Shown here one piece after another: positions 36,944-47,134 of a DNA stretch of 64,000 nucleotides; the stretch's first letter is position 1, and each line of letters opens with the position of its first letter. Source of the DNA: Streptomyces mashuensis (GTDB lineage: Bacteria > Actinomycetota > Actinomycetes > Streptomycetales > Streptomycetaceae); contig NZ_BNBD01000004.1 in NCBI RefSeq assembly GCF_014654785.1, positions 248,001 through 312,000 on the forward strand, in the 5' to 3' direction. A program made the translations under genes and the position numbers. Under the pieces are notes generated by a model. It was not told the DNA's origin. It did no database searches and saw nothing but the letters and a program-made list of their open reading frames with translations.

Positions 36944-37606
36944 ATGGGCGCTCGGTCCCGGGCGACGACCCTGTTCGGCCTGGCGGTGTCGTCGGCACTG
37001 ATAGCGCCGTGGTCCATAGCCCCGTGGCCGGCACGGGCGGAACAGCGCGAGCCGACGGCTCCGCCTCCCGCACCCGTGGCGGCCACGCCCTCGACCACGG
37101 TCTTCCCCTCCACGCCGCCGTCGCCCGTACCGGGCCGGCTGAGCGGCACCCCGCCGGCCGGGGAACCGCACCACCCGGCCACCCACCCCGGCGCCGGCCT
37201 CGGCAAGAGCAGCCACCGCGAGGCGCCCCGCCGGCACCCCCCGGTGCCGCACGGCCCCGCGGCACGCCCCCTGGGCCTCACGGCCGCCGAGGGCGAGGAC
37301 CCCGAGGACACCCAGGACCCGCGGCTGCCCGGCAACCCGCCGGCCACCCCTGACACGCCCGGCCCGCAGGAGTCCCCCGCCGCCCAGGACGCCCCGTGGC
37401 TGTCCCAGGGCGACAGTTCCCCGTCCGCCGCGGCGCCCTCCGCCCCGTACGGGCCGTACCACTACCCGGCGCACGCGCAGCACAGCGCGTCGCGCACCGC
37501 GGCGAGCCACCCCGCCCGCGCCATGCGGGTGCTGCCCCTGGGCACCGGCATGGTGCTCACCGGCCTCGGGCTCGCGTTCCTCGCGCTGCGGCTCCGCCGC
37601 GGCTGA
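36944..37606 (+). CDS. Pro-rich secreted or cell-surface protein with C-terminal TM
   Basis: A 220-residue protein of no recognised family. An N-terminal hydrophobic segment (about 8-27, TTLFGLAVSSALIAPWSIAP) looks like a signal peptide. A long Pro/Ala/His-rich low-complexity body and a C-terminal helix followed by Arg (GTGMVLTGLGLAFLALRLRRG) resemble a tail anchor. There is no LPxTG/LAxTG motif before the helix, so it is not an obvious sortase substrate. GGAGGG lies about 12 bases before the ATG; an in-frame GTG at 36914 is an alternative start. Confidence 0.6.
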   Translation: MGARSRATTLFGLAVSSALIAPWSIAPWPARAEQREPTAPPPAPVAATPSTTVFPSTPPSPVPGRLSGTPPAGEPHHPATHPGAGLGKSSHREAPRRHPPVPHGPAARPLGLTAAEGEDPEDTQDPRLPGNPPATPDTPGPQESPAAQDAPWLSQGDSSPSAAAPSAPYGPYHYPAHAQHSASRTAASHPARAMRVLPLGTGMVLTGLGLAFLALRLRRG

Positions 37607-37745
37607 CCCGCCCCCCTTACGGGCCAGCGCCCCCGTACGGCACGCGCCCCCCGTACGGGCACGCGCCCCCGCACACCACCGCGGTGGATCAGACGTGTAC
37701 GGGGGCATCACCAGGGGGAAATCACCTGTGCGAGAGAATGGCGGC

Positions 37746-38306
37746 ATGGATATGCCGAGGAATGAACGGTCGCAGGAGAGCCCGCACGTTCTGGTCGTCG
37801 GACCGGACGGCATGGCTCTCGGCAGCGCCAGCCCCGGCGGCGGGGAGGGCGACGACGAGTCGCGCGAGGTCCCGGTGACGGAGATGGTGGAACAGCCGGC
37901 GAAGGTCATGCGTATCGGCAGCATGATCAAGCAGCTGCTGGAGGAGGTCCGGGCGGCCCCCCTGGACGAGGCGAGCCGCGCCCGCCTGAAGGAGATCCAC
38001 CGCAGCTCGGTCAAGGAGCTGGAGGACGGCCTGGCGCCGGAGCTCGTCGAGGAGCTGGAGCGGCTCTCGCTCCCGTTCACCGACGAGAACCTGCCCACCG
38101 AGGCCGAACTGCGCATTGCCCAGGCACAGTTGGTCGGATGGCTGGAGGGCCTGTTCCACGGCATCCAGACCACGCTGTTCGCCCAGCAGATGGCGGCGCG
38201 CGCCCAGCTGGAGCAGATGCGGCGGGCCCTGCCGGCCGGTGTGCTCAACGAGGACGGGCACGAGGGCCAGCAGCACGGCGGCGCCCGCTCGGGCCCGTAC
38301 CTGTAG
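37746..38306 (+). CDS. bpa: bacterial proteasome activator Bpa (PafE)
   Basis: A 186-residue protein of the DUF2587/Bpa family. The helical core has KVMRIGSMIKQLLEEVRAAP, DEASRARLKEIHRSSVKELE and LVGWLEGLFHGIQTTLFAQQ. In mycobacteria Bpa forms dodecameric rings that open the 20S proteasome gate through a C-terminal GQYL; here the protein ends GPYL, keeping Gly-x-Tyr-Leu. It would deliver partly unfolded proteins independently of ATP. The proteasome genes are not in the window. An in-frame ATG at 37752 is an alternative start. Confidence 0.9.
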   Translation: MDMPRNERSQESPHVLVVGPDGMALGSASPGGGEGDDESREVPVTEMVEQPAKVMRIGSMIKQLLEEVRAAPLDEASRARLKEIHRSSVKELEDGLAPELVEELERLSLPFTDENLPTEAELRIAQAQLVGWLEGLFHGIQTTLFAQQMAARAQLEQMRRALPAGVLNEDGHEGQQHGGARSGPYL

Positions 38307-38341
38307 TCCCGTTGCTGTAGTCCTGCGCGAGCCGCATGCGT

Positions 38342-38380
38342 GAAGGGGCCGGTCACCCCACCCGGGTGACCGGCCCCTTC
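38342..38380. terminator. bidirectional terminator between bpa and kinase
   Basis: A perfect 16-bp stem (GAAGGGGCCGGTCACC / GGTGACCGGCCCCTTC) with a 7-base loop lies between convergent stop codons. Confidence 0.9.
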
Positions 38381-38395
38381 GCGTGTACGTACGCC

Positions 38396-40141
38396 TTACG
38401 ACGCCGGCTCGCCCGTCGACACCGTCAGCACGAACTCGCCCGTCTTCGGGTCGAACGCGTCACCGGAGTCGGGCAGCTGCGTCATGACGGTGCCCTTGCC
38501 CCACAGGTTCTCGTTCACCGAGTCGATGCGGTACTTCCAGCCGGCCGCCACCAGGCAGGACTTCACCGAGTCGATGTAGAGGAACTTGAAGTCCGGGGCG
38601 CTCTTCTTCGACTTGTCCTGCCAGTTGTCGTACGCCTTGGTGCACTTCTCCGTGTCGATGGTCTTGGTCTTGTCGCCCATCTTGACCTTCGACTGGGTGC
38701 CCCCGGTGGTCGTGGAGCCGCCACCGGTGCCGCCGCCGCCCGTCGTCGTGCCGCCGGTGGTGCCGCCCGTGGTGGCGTTGCCGCCGCCGGGCGCCGCCGT
38801 GACCGCGCCGCGGCTGGGGGACGCGACGGCCCGGTTGTCGTTGTCGTCGCTGTTGCCGGTGTTCAGCGACACGGCGGCGATCACGGCGATGACCGCGAGC
38901 ACGGCGACGACCGCCGAGCCGATCAGCACCGGCTTGTTCGACTTCCCGGAGCCGCCGGACCCACCGGCGCCCGGCCCCGAGGGGGACGCGTACGGCGGGG
39001 GTGTGCTCGGCCCCGGCTGGTAAGCCGGAGTGGGGGACGGGGTCTGGTACGGGCCGGGAGGGGGCGTGGAGGGCCCGTAGCCGCCGTTGTAGGGCCCCTG
39101 GGGGGTCGGGGGTCCGACGGGGGGCTGGTAGGGCGTCTGGAGGCCCTGGGGGCCCGGAGCGGGCCGCTGGCCGTCGACGGGCGGGAAGACTGCGGAGCCC
39201 ACGCCCGCGCCGCTGCGGGGCGCCGGGGCGCCCTCGACGATGGTGGGCGGCGGCGCGGACTGCGCCGTGGTCGCCACGCGTGCGCACTCGCCGCGCATCG
39301 CCTCGGCGCTGGGGAAACGCTCGTTCGGGTTCTTCTTCAGGGCCCGGGCCACGAGCGCGTCGACGGCCGGCGGGATGGAGCGGTTGATCGAGGAGGGCGC
39401 GACCGGCTCCTCCTGGACGTGCGCGTAGGCGATGGCCAGCGGCGAGTCCGCGTCGAAGGGCAGCCGGCCGGTCAGCAGCTCGAAGAGCATGATGCCGACC
39501 GAGTACAGGTCGGACCGGGCGTCGACGCCGCGGCCGAGCGCCTGCTCGGGGGAGAGGTACTGGGGCGTGCCGACGACCATGCCGGTCTGCGTCATCGAGG
39601 TCACGCCGGACTGCATGGCGCGGGCGATGCCGAAGTCCATGACCTTGACCACGTCGCGCTTGGTCATCATCACGTTGCCGGGCTTGATGTCGCGGTGGAC
39701 CAGCCCCATCTCGTGGCTGACCTCGAGCGCCGCGAGCACGTCCGATGTGATCTTCAACGCCTTCTCGGCGGGCATGGCGCCGAACCGGGCCACGTCCTCG
39801 TCGAGCACGGAGCGCAGCGGGCGGCCCTCGACGTACTCCATGACGATGTACGGCATCGTGGCGCCGTCGAGCTCGTCCTCGCCCGTGTCGAACACCGAGA
39901 CGATGTTCGTGTGGGTGAGCTTGGCCACGGCCTGCGCCTCGCGGCGGAAGCGCTCGCGGAACGACGATTCCCGGCCGAGCTCGGTGTGCAGCGTCTTGAT
40001 GGCGACCTGGCGGTCGAGGACCGTGTCGTAGGCCAGGTGCACGGAGGCCATGCCGCCCTCGCCGAGCAGGCCGCGGAGCTGGTAGCGGCCGCCTCCGACG
40101 GATCGTCCCGCGTAACGGCCCTGCGCGCCGTCCTGGCTCAT
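38396..40141 (-). CDS. transmembrane Ser/Thr protein kinase with PASTA-like C-terminus
   Basis: A 581-residue Hanks-type kinase. The kinase domain (about 20-285) has GEGGMASVH, Lys49, VHRDIKPGNVM and DFGIAR, with MTQTGMVVGTPQYLSPEQA in the activation segment. A Pro/Gly/Tyr-rich linker (about 310-420) precedes one membrane helix (about 430-450, VLIGSAVVAVLAVIAVIAAV). The extracellular part is a Gly/Thr stretch and one PASTA-like module with Cys residues (TEKCTKAYDNWQDK and VKSCLVAAGWKY). It diverges from another kinase gene across 397 bases, so the two may be controlled together. The signal it senses is unknown. Confidence 0.93.
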   Translation of the reverse strand: MSQDGAQGRYAGRSVGGGRYQLRGLLGEGGMASVHLAYDTVLDRQVAIKTLHTELGRESSFRERFRREAQAVAKLTHTNIVSVFDTGEDELDGATMPYIVMEYVEGRPLRSVLDEDVARFGAMPAEKALKITSDVLAALEVSHEMGLVHRDIKPGNVMMTKRDVVKVMDFGIARAMQSGVTSMTQTGMVVGTPQYLSPEQALGRGVDARSDLYSVGIMLFELLTGRLPFDADSPLAIAYAHVQEEPVAPSSINRSIPPAVDALVARALKKNPNERFPSAEAMRGECARVATTAQSAPPPTIVEGAPAPRSGAGVGSAVFPPVDGQRPAPGPQGLQTPYQPPVGPPTPQGPYNGGYGPSTPPPGPYQTPSPTPAYQPGPSTPPPYASPSGPGAGGSGGSGKSNKPVLIGSAVVAVLAVIAVIAAVSLNTGNSDDNDNRAVASPSRGAVTAAPGGGNATTGGTTGGTTTGGGGTGGGSTTTGGTQSKVKMGDKTKTIDTEKCTKAYDNWQDKSKKSAPDFKFLYIDSVKSCLVAAGWKYRIDSVNENLWGKGTVMTQLPDSGDAFDPKTGEFVLTVSTGEPAS

Positions 40142-40320
40142 GGTGTTACTTCCCCCTCGGCGCACTGCCTGGCGTACGGTCCGCCCGGATCGTTTCGGCG
40201 GGCGGTTCGTCCTCGCGAACCGGGGCCGGAGGTCCCGGACGAAGGTCCGATCGTGTTCTTCTGGTGGAGCACGTTCTTCTGATGTTCTTGATGTATCCCG
40301 GCCAAGTCTGCCGCAGGCCA

Positions 40321-40344
40321 CGGGCACGTCAAGCCGCGTGCCCG
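40321..40344. promoter_or_regulatory. inverted repeat between the divergent kinases (1)
   Basis: CGGGCACG and CGTGCCCG (8 bp each) are separated by 8 bases. It could be an operator for the minus-strand kinase or a hairpin in the leader RNA. Confidence 0.45.
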
Positions 40345-40411
40345 TTCCGTGACCGGATGCGCGACAAGCCGTCACGGGATTTGCCTTGCTCGTGCCGGTA
40401 CGGGTTTGATA

Positions 40412-40432
40412 GCCGGTCCATCCCGGACCGGC
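40412..40432. promoter_or_regulatory. inverted repeat between the divergent kinases (2)
   Basis: GCCGGTCC and GGACCGGC flank a 5-base centre, 107 bases before the plus-strand kinase. The size fits a dimeric regulator site. Confidence 0.45.
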
Positions 40433-40538
40433 GCGCGGCGTGAAGGCTGTACCGTGCCCTAGCGGAAGATAGCTACATCGACATTCCCCCGCGCAATCGC
40501 CTCCCACGCGAAGCGGCCAGACACGACGGCGAGGACTG

Positions 40539-42200
<1,662 letters not shown>

Positions 42201-42214
42201 CGCACCGTCGCACC

Positions 42215-42260
42215 ACGCGCAGAGGGCGCGCCCCCACCAGGGGGCGCGCCCTCTGCGCGT
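42215..42260. terminator. strong bidirectional terminator
   Basis: A perfect 21-bp stem (42215-42235 pairs with 42240-42260) has an ACCA loop. It lies between the convergent kinase and APH-like genes. Confidence 0.95.
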
Positions 42261-42266
42261 ACGTGC

Positions 42267-43379
42267 TCAGTCGGTGAACGCCTCGCGCACCCGTTCGTAC
42301 GAGCGCGTCCACCACACCGCCAGCGCCGCCGACGCGGGGAAGCCGGGGTCGGCGCGGTGGTCGCCGCGCTGGTAGCGCCAGCGCAGCATCCAGAAGTCGT
42401 TGAGCCGCTCCCACCACACCCGGTGCACCGCGGCGCCCATCTCGTCCGTGCCGGCTCCGGCCGCCCGCCGGTACGCGCGCGCGTACGACCGGACCTTGGC
42501 GAGGTCCAGCGTGCCGTCGGGGCGGACGAAGAAGATCACGGCGGCCCGGACGGCCTCCTCGGCGCGCGGTTTCACGCCCAGCCGGTCCCAGTCGACGATC
42601 GCGGCGGGTTCGCCGCCGCGGTACAGCACGTTGAGCGGGTGGAAGTCGCCGTGCACCCAGCCCCGGGCCGGGGTGACGGCGGGCGGGGGCCGGAGGTGGG
42701 CGTGCTGCTCCAGCAGGGCGCGGCGCTCGACGAGGCGGTGCTCGGCGAGCTCGTCGAACGTGTCGCGGGGCCGGTCGGCGCGGCCGCGGCGGATGAGGCG
42801 CAGCAGCTCGTCGATGAGCGCGAAGGTGTCCTCGGGGTCGGCGGCGGCGTCCCCGGCCTCCGGGCCCGCTCCGGGCGCTCCGGGTGCCCCCGGCCCCCCG
42901 GGCCCCCCCACAGGCCCCCGCACGGCCCGCTCCGGCCCTTCCATGACCCGTTCCAGGCCCGTGTGCACGTGCCCCAGCAGCGCGCCCAGCCGGCGGCACT
43001 GGGCGCGGGTCAGTTCGCCGCCGTCGCGGTGCCGGCCGTCGACCCAGGGGTGGAGGGCGTAGCAGCGGCCGTCGAGGACGGTGACGGTGTTGCCGTCGGC
43101 GTCGGTGACGGGCGGGGCGACGGGCAGGCCGAGGACGTCCAGGCGGCGGGTGGCGTCGTGCTGGCGCGCGATGGTGTCCCGGTCGCCGTCGAGGTGGTGC
43201 TTGAGGAAGAAGCGGCCGCGGGTGGTGGAGAGGCGGTAGCCGCGGTTGAGGAGACCCTCGGTGAGCGTCTCGCAGGAGACGACCTCGCCGGCGCGTTCGT
43301 AGCGGCGCAGGAGGGTGCGCAGCGTGCCGTGGTCGGGTGGGGCGTCCGGCGGGGCGGGGGAGACAAGTGAGCGCGGCAC
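42267..43379 (-). CDS. APH-family phosphotransferase (small-molecule kinase fold)
   Basis: A 370-residue aminoglycoside-phosphotransferase-fold protein. The N-lobe has EGLLNRGYRLST and FFLKHHL with the ATP-binding Lys. The catalytic loop is GWVHGDFHPLNVLY and the metal-binding Asp is in AIVDWDRLG. A low-complexity Gly/Pro/Ala loop lies at about 150-170. The fold covers homoserine kinase-like, choline kinase-like and antibiotic kinases; the substrate cannot be told. Chromosomal context next to kinase genes is conserved in Streptomyces, so I do not read it as a resistance gene. Confidence 0.88.
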   Translation of the reverse strand: MPRSLVSPAPPDAPPDHGTLRTLLRRYERAGEVVSCETLTEGLLNRGYRLSTTRGRFFLKHHLDGDRDTIARQHDATRRLDVLGLPVAPPVTDADGNTVTVLDGRCYALHPWVDGRHRDGGELTRAQCRRLGALLGHVHTGLERVMEGPERAVRGPVGGPGGPGAPGAPGAGPEAGDAAADPEDTFALIDELLRLIRRGRADRPRDTFDELAEHRLVERRALLEQHAHLRPPPAVTPARGWVHGDFHPLNVLYRGGEPAAIVDWDRLGVKPRAEEAVRAAVIFFVRPDGTLDLAKVRSYARAYRRAAGAGTDEMGAAVHRVWWERLNDFWMLRWRYQRGDHRADPGFPASAALAVWWTRSYERVREAFTD

Positions 43380-43394
43380 GCCCCAAATGTTAGA

Positions 43395-43868
43395 TCACCC
43401 TGCGTGTGCGACTTGTCGCGCGGGTACGCCTTCGAGGTGGTGCACGGTGATGAACTGGGGTTCCATGCACAGGTATTCGGGTACGAAGGGCGCGCCGTCG
43501 GCCGTGGTGGGGGCGCGGCCGAAGAGCTCCAGGTCGGCCGCGTCGGGTTCGAGGGCGCGGGCCGTGCCGACGAACTGGACGGTCCACACGCTCTCGTCGC
43601 CCTCGGTGCGCCCGGCGAGGTTGTCGGCGGCGTACGCGGCCACGCTGCCGTCGCACGCGGCGGCGTAGCCGAAGCCGCCGTGCAGCCGCAGCAGCACCCG
43701 CCCGTCCCGTACGACGTGCCGGGCCACGGTGACGAAGGGCAGCGCACGCATGCTGACGGAGATCCGCCCGTAGGGGGAGCGGGCGAGCAGACCGAGGGCG
43801 TACGCGTCCGTGGCGAAGGACGGGTCGGGGAGGCCGGGCGGCGCGGTGGGCATGGCCTCACTGTGCAC
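43395..43868 (-). CDS. pyridoxamine 5'-phosphate oxidase-fold protein
   Basis: A 157-residue split-barrel flavin-binding protein. Recognisable parts are LLARSPYGRISVSMRALPFV, HVVRDGRVLLRLHGGFGYAA and WTVQFVGTARALE. This small branch (FMN- or F420-binding, often annotated PPOX class) has unknown substrates. The GTG at 43868 is the first start; an ATG 15 bases later would also fit. It lies 15 bases upstream of the APH gene's far end on the same strand, but transcription order places it before that gene only if the 43380-43394 gap is read in reverse: it is downstream of the APH start and on the same strand. Confidence 0.75.
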   Translation of the reverse strand: MHSEAMPTAPPGLPDPSFATDAYALGLLARSPYGRISVSMRALPFVTVARHVVRDGRVLLRLHGGFGYAAACDGSVAAYAADNLAGRTEGDESVWTVQFVGTARALEPDAADLELFGRAPTTADGAPFVPEYLCMEPQFITVHHLEGVPARQVAHAG

Positions 43869-43945
43869 CGGGGCCGGTCCGCGCCGTAGGGCAGCAGGGC
43901 CCGGGTGGGGCGGGACGTTGGTCCCGTAGGGGGTGTCCGCGGGTC

Positions 43946-44635
43946 TCAGTGGGCCGGCCCGCGCTGCTCGGCCTGGCGGCGGGCGACGTAGGCCGCGGCC
44001 TGGGAGCGGCGCTCCATGCCCAGCTTGGACAGCAGGCTGGAGACATAGTTCTTGATCGTCTTCTCGGCGAGGTGGAGCCGTTCGCCGATCGCGCGGTTGG
44101 TGAGGCCCTCGCCGATCAGGTCGAGGATGCGGCGCTCCTGGTCGGTGAGGGTGGCCAGCCGGTCGTCGCCGCGGGCGCCGCGGCCGTCACGGAGGCGTTC
44201 CAGGACGCGCGCGGTGGCCACCGGGTCGAGCAGGGATCTGCCGGCGGCGACGTCCCGTACGGCGGTGAGGAGCTCGTTGCCGCGGATGGCCTTGAGTACG
44301 TATCCGGCGGCCCCGGCCATGATGGCGTCGAAAAGGGCCTCGTCATCGGCGTAGGAGGTGAGCATCAGGCATTTGATGTTCTCGTCCTGCGATCGGATCT
44401 CGCGGCAGACTTCCACTCCGCTGCCATCCGGAAGGCGAACGTCCAGTACGGCCACGTCGGGCCGTGTCGCGGGAATGCGGACCAGGGCGTCGGCGACCGT
44501 CCCGGCCTCGCCCACGACCTCGATCCCGGGCTCTCCGGAGAGCAGCTCGTGCACGCCACGGCGCACGACTTCGTGGTCATCGAGCAGAAATACCGTGATT
44601 TTTCCCTGTTCGCGCACAGTCACAGTCTCACACAT
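43946..44635 (-). CDS. NarL/LuxR-type response regulator (DevR-like)
   Basis: A 229-residue response regulator. The receiver domain (about 12-130) has [11 protein letters not shown] acidic residues, the phospho-Asp in [13 protein letters not shown], and LTSYAD/VLKAI for the conserved Thr/Ser and Lys. The C-terminal HTH has [20 protein letters not shown] and [14 protein letters not shown], very similar to DevR/DosR-type regulators. No histidine kinase gene is adjacent, so it is an orphan. The ATG at 44635 has GGGAAGGG just upstream. It diverges from the bkd operon at 44978. Confidence 0.9.
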   Translation of the reverse strand: MCETVTVREQGKITVFLLDDHEVVRRGVHELLSGEPGIEVVGEAGTVADALVRIPATRPDVAVLDVRLPDGSGVEVCREIRSQDENIKCLMLTSYADDEALFDAIMAGAAGYVLKAIRGNELLTAVRDVAAGRSLLDPVATARVLERLRDGRGARGDDRLATLTDQERRILDLIGEGLTNRAIGERLHLAEKTIKNYVSSLLSKLGMERRSQAAAYVARRQAEQRGPAH

Positions 44636-44977
44636 CAACCCTTCCCCCGCCCTTGTCCTCCGGGATAACGTGCCCCCGTTCCGGCGGCTCGCAAGGCGCT
44701 GACCAGTGCATTGGCACCCACCGTGACCCGGCTTTCTCGATTTACTTGGAAATCCAAGCAAAATCGCAGGTCAAGCAGGGTTTCGCAGGAATGCGGAGTA
44801 CTGGGTAACGTGCTTATTGCAGGCCATTCGCCGGGGCACTGTCACGCCCGGTTCCGGCCTCGGCACACCCACCCCGTGTGCCGTCGGGGAGCGGGCGAGC
44901 CTCCCCTCGCCTCACGGCGGAGGGACCCCCTCCGGCCGCCGGCGACCCCGGGGGCCGGACAGACGGAGGAGCGACAC
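44636..44977. other. 342-bp divergent intergenic region before bkd operon 1
   Basis: I see no coding sequence. The region is unusually AT-rich in its centre and holds a strong inverted repeat (44738-44766), then a GC-rich leader with GGAGGAG 6 bases before the E1 alpha GTG. Confidence 0.65.
44738..44766. promoter_or_regulatory. AT-rich inverted repeat upstream of bkd operon 1
   Basis: The nested palindrome is CGATTT-A-CTTGGA-AA-TCCAAG-CA-AAATCG. Both arm pairs are perfect. It lies about 100 bases from the response-regulator start and 210 bases from the E1 alpha start. Such an AT-rich palindrome in this genome points to a protein-binding site. Confidence 0.65.
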
Positions 44978-46129
44978 GTGACCGTGGACAGCACTGCCGC
45001 GCGCAAGCCGCGCCGCAGCAGCGGCAAGCGCGCCGGCGCCAAGAAGGCGACCGGCAGTGAGCCGGAGCTCGTACAGCTGCTGACGCCGGAGGGCGACCGG
45101 GTGGAGCACCCGGACTACGCCATCGACCTGACGCCCGGGGAACTCCGCGGCCTGTACCGGGACATGGTGCTGACCCGCCGCTTCGACGGCGAGGCCACCA
45201 CCCTGCAGCGCCAGGGCGAACTGGGCCTGTGGGCCTCCCTGCTGGGCCAGGAGGCCGCGCAGATCGGCTCGGGCCGGGCGACCCGCGACGACGACTACGT
45301 CTTCCCCACCTACCGTGAGCACGGCGTGGCCTGGTGCCGCGGCGTCGACCCGGTGAACCTGCTGGGGATGTTCCGCGGCGTGAACAACGGCGGCTGGGAC
45401 CCCAACGAGAACAACTTCCACCTGTACACGATCGTCATCGGCTCGCAGGCGCTGCACGCCACCGGCTACGCCATGGGCGCGGCCATGGACGGCACGGACT
45501 CCGCGGTCGTGGCCTACTTCGGCGACGGCGCCTCCTCCCAGGGCGACGTGGCGGAGGCGTTCACCTTCGCCGCCGTCTACAACGCCCCCGTGGTGTTCTT
45601 CTGCCAGAACAACCAGTGGGCGATCTCGGAGCCCACCGAGCGGCAGACCCGCGTCCCGCTCTACCAGCGCGCCCAGGGCTACGGCTTCCCCGGCGTGCGG
45701 GTGGACGGCAACGACGTGCTGGCCGTGCTCGCCGTCACCCGGGCCGCGCTGGAGCGCGCCCGCACGGGCCAGGGCCCGATGCTCGTCGAGGCGTACACCT
45801 ACCGCATGGGCGCCCACACCACCTCGGACGACCCCACGCGCTACCGGCGCGACGAGGAGCGCGAGCTGTGGGAGGCCAAGGACCCGATCCTGCGGCTCCG
45901 CGCCCACCTGGAGAAGGAGGGCCTGGCCGACGAGGCGTTCTTCACCGCCCTGGAGGCGGAGAGCGACGCCCTGGCCAAGCGTGTGCGCGACACCGTGCGC
46001 ACCATGCCCGACCCGGAACCCCTGGCGATGTTCGAGCACACCTACGCCGACGGGCACGCCCTCGTCGACGAGGAGCGCGCGCAGTTCGCCGCGTACCAGG
46101 CTTCGTTCGCCGACGAGGAGAGCAACTGA
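44978..46129 (+). CDS. bkdA: branched-chain 2-oxoacid dehydrogenase E1 alpha subunit (operon 1)
   Basis: A 383-residue TPP-dependent E1 alpha subunit. The Lys/Arg-rich N-terminus (RKPRRSSGKRAGAKKATG) is followed by the E1 domain with GDGASSQGDVAEAFTFAAV and FCQNNQWAIS for TPP binding and the loop MGAHTTSDDPTRYRRDEE. The GTG at 44978 has GGAGGAG 6 bases upstream. Its stop lies 1 base before the E1 beta ATG. It differs from the copy at 27998 in both termini, which suggests different partners or conditions rather than recent duplication. Confidence 0.94.
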   Translation: MTVDSTAARKPRRSSGKRAGAKKATGSEPELVQLLTPEGDRVEHPDYAIDLTPGELRGLYRDMVLTRRFDGEATTLQRQGELGLWASLLGQEAAQIGSGRATRDDDYVFPTYREHGVAWCRGVDPVNLLGMFRGVNNGGWDPNENNFHLYTIVIGSQALHATGYAMGAAMDGTDSAVVAYFGDGASSQGDVAEAFTFAAVYNAPVVFFCQNNQWAISEPTERQTRVPLYQRAQGYGFPGVRVDGNDVLAVLAVTRAALERARTGQGPMLVEAYTYRMGAHTTSDDPTRYRRDEERELWEAKDPILRLRAHLEKEGLADEAFFTALEAESDALAKRVRDTVRTMPDPEPLAMFEHTYADGHALVDEERAQFAAYQASFADEESN

Positions 46130-46130
46130 C

Positions 46131-47111
46131 ATGAGCACCGAGAAGCTCTCGATCGCCAAGGCGATCAACGCCTCCCTGCGCACCGCCCTCGAGAACGACC
46201 CCAAGGTCCTGATCATGGGTGAGGACGTCGGCAAGCTCGGCGGCGTCTTCCGCGTCACGGACGGGCTGCAGAAGGACTTCGGCGAGAACCGCGTGATCGA
46301 CACGCCGCTGGCCGAGTCCGGCATCGTCGGCACCGCCATCGGCATGGCCCTGCGCGGCTACCGTCCCGTCGTCGAGATCCAGTTCGACGGCTTCGTGTTC
46401 CCCGCGTACGACCAGATCGTCACGCAGCTCGCCAAGATGCACGCGCGGGCGCTCGGCAAGGTCAAGCTGCCCGTCGTCATCCGCATCCCCTACGGCGGCG
46501 CGATCGGCGCCGTCGAGCACCACAGCGAGTCGCCCGAGGCGCTGTTCGCGCACGTCGCGGGCCTGAAGGTGGTCACGCCGTCGAACGCCTCGGACGCCTA
46601 CTGGATGCTCCAGCAGGCCATCCAGAGCGACGACCCGGTCATCTACTTCGAGCCCAAGCGCCGCTACCACGACCGCTCCGAGGTCGACACGGCCGCCATC
46701 CCGGGCCCGCTGCACGCCGCCCGCACGGTCCGCGAGGGCACCGACCTGACGCTCGTCGCGTACGGCCCGATGGTCAAGACCTGCCTGGAGGCCGCCGCGG
46801 CCGCCGCGGAGGAGGGCAAGTCGCTGGAGGTCCTGGACCTGCGGTCGGTCTCGCCCATCGACTTCGACGCGATCCAGCGGTCCGTGGAGAAGACCCGCCG
46901 CCTGGTCGTCGTGCACGAGGCGCCGGTCTTCTTCGGCTCGGGCGCGGAGATCGCCGCGCGCATCACCGAGCGCTGCTTCTACCACCTGGAGGCCCCCGTC
47001 CTGCGGGTCGGCGGCTACCACGCGCCCTACCCGCCGTCCCGGCTGGAGGACGAGTACCTGCCCGGCCTGGACCGCGTGCTCGACTCCGTCGACCGCGCGC
47101 TGGCGTACTAG
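46131..47111 (+). CDS. bkdB: branched-chain 2-oxoacid dehydrogenase E1 beta subunit (operon 1)
   Basis: A 326-residue E1 beta subunit with MGEDVGKLGGVFRVTDGLQ, DTPLAESGIVGTAIGMALRG, RIPYGGAIGAVEHHSESPEA and HEAPVFFGSGAEIAARITER. It forms the heterotetrameric E1 with the preceding gene product. An ATG right after the E1 alpha stop makes coupling likely. Confidence 0.95.
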   Translation: MSTEKLSIAKAINASLRTALENDPKVLIMGEDVGKLGGVFRVTDGLQKDFGENRVIDTPLAESGIVGTAIGMALRGYRPVVEIQFDGFVFPAYDQIVTQLAKMHARALGKVKLPVVIRIPYGGAIGAVEHHSESPEALFAHVAGLKVVTPSNASDAYWMLQQAIQSDDPVIYFEPKRRYHDRSEVDTAAIPGPLHAARTVREGTDLTLVAYGPMVKTCLEAAAAAAEEGKSLEVLDLRSVSPIDFDAIQRSVEKTRRLVVVHEAPVFFGSGAEIAARITERCFYHLEAPVLRVGGYHAPYPPSRLEDEYLPGLDRVLDSVDRALAY

Positions 47112-47134
47112 GGGACCCGAGGAGAGGCGTGACC

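Larger units (their letters stand above)
40142..40538. other. 397-bp divergent intergenic region between two kinase genes
   Basis: No convincing small gene is visible. The region must carry both kinase promoters. It is less GC-rich in its centre and holds two inverted repeats, listed separately. Confidence 0.6.

Noticed and set aside
36944..37606. The surface protein as a sortase substrate
   Set aside because: No LPxTG or LAxTG motif occurs before its C-terminal helix.
42267..43379. The APH-fold gene as an aminoglycoside resistance gene
   Set aside because: The fold is shared with many metabolic kinases, the position is typical of the chromosome core and there is no linked antibiotic cluster.
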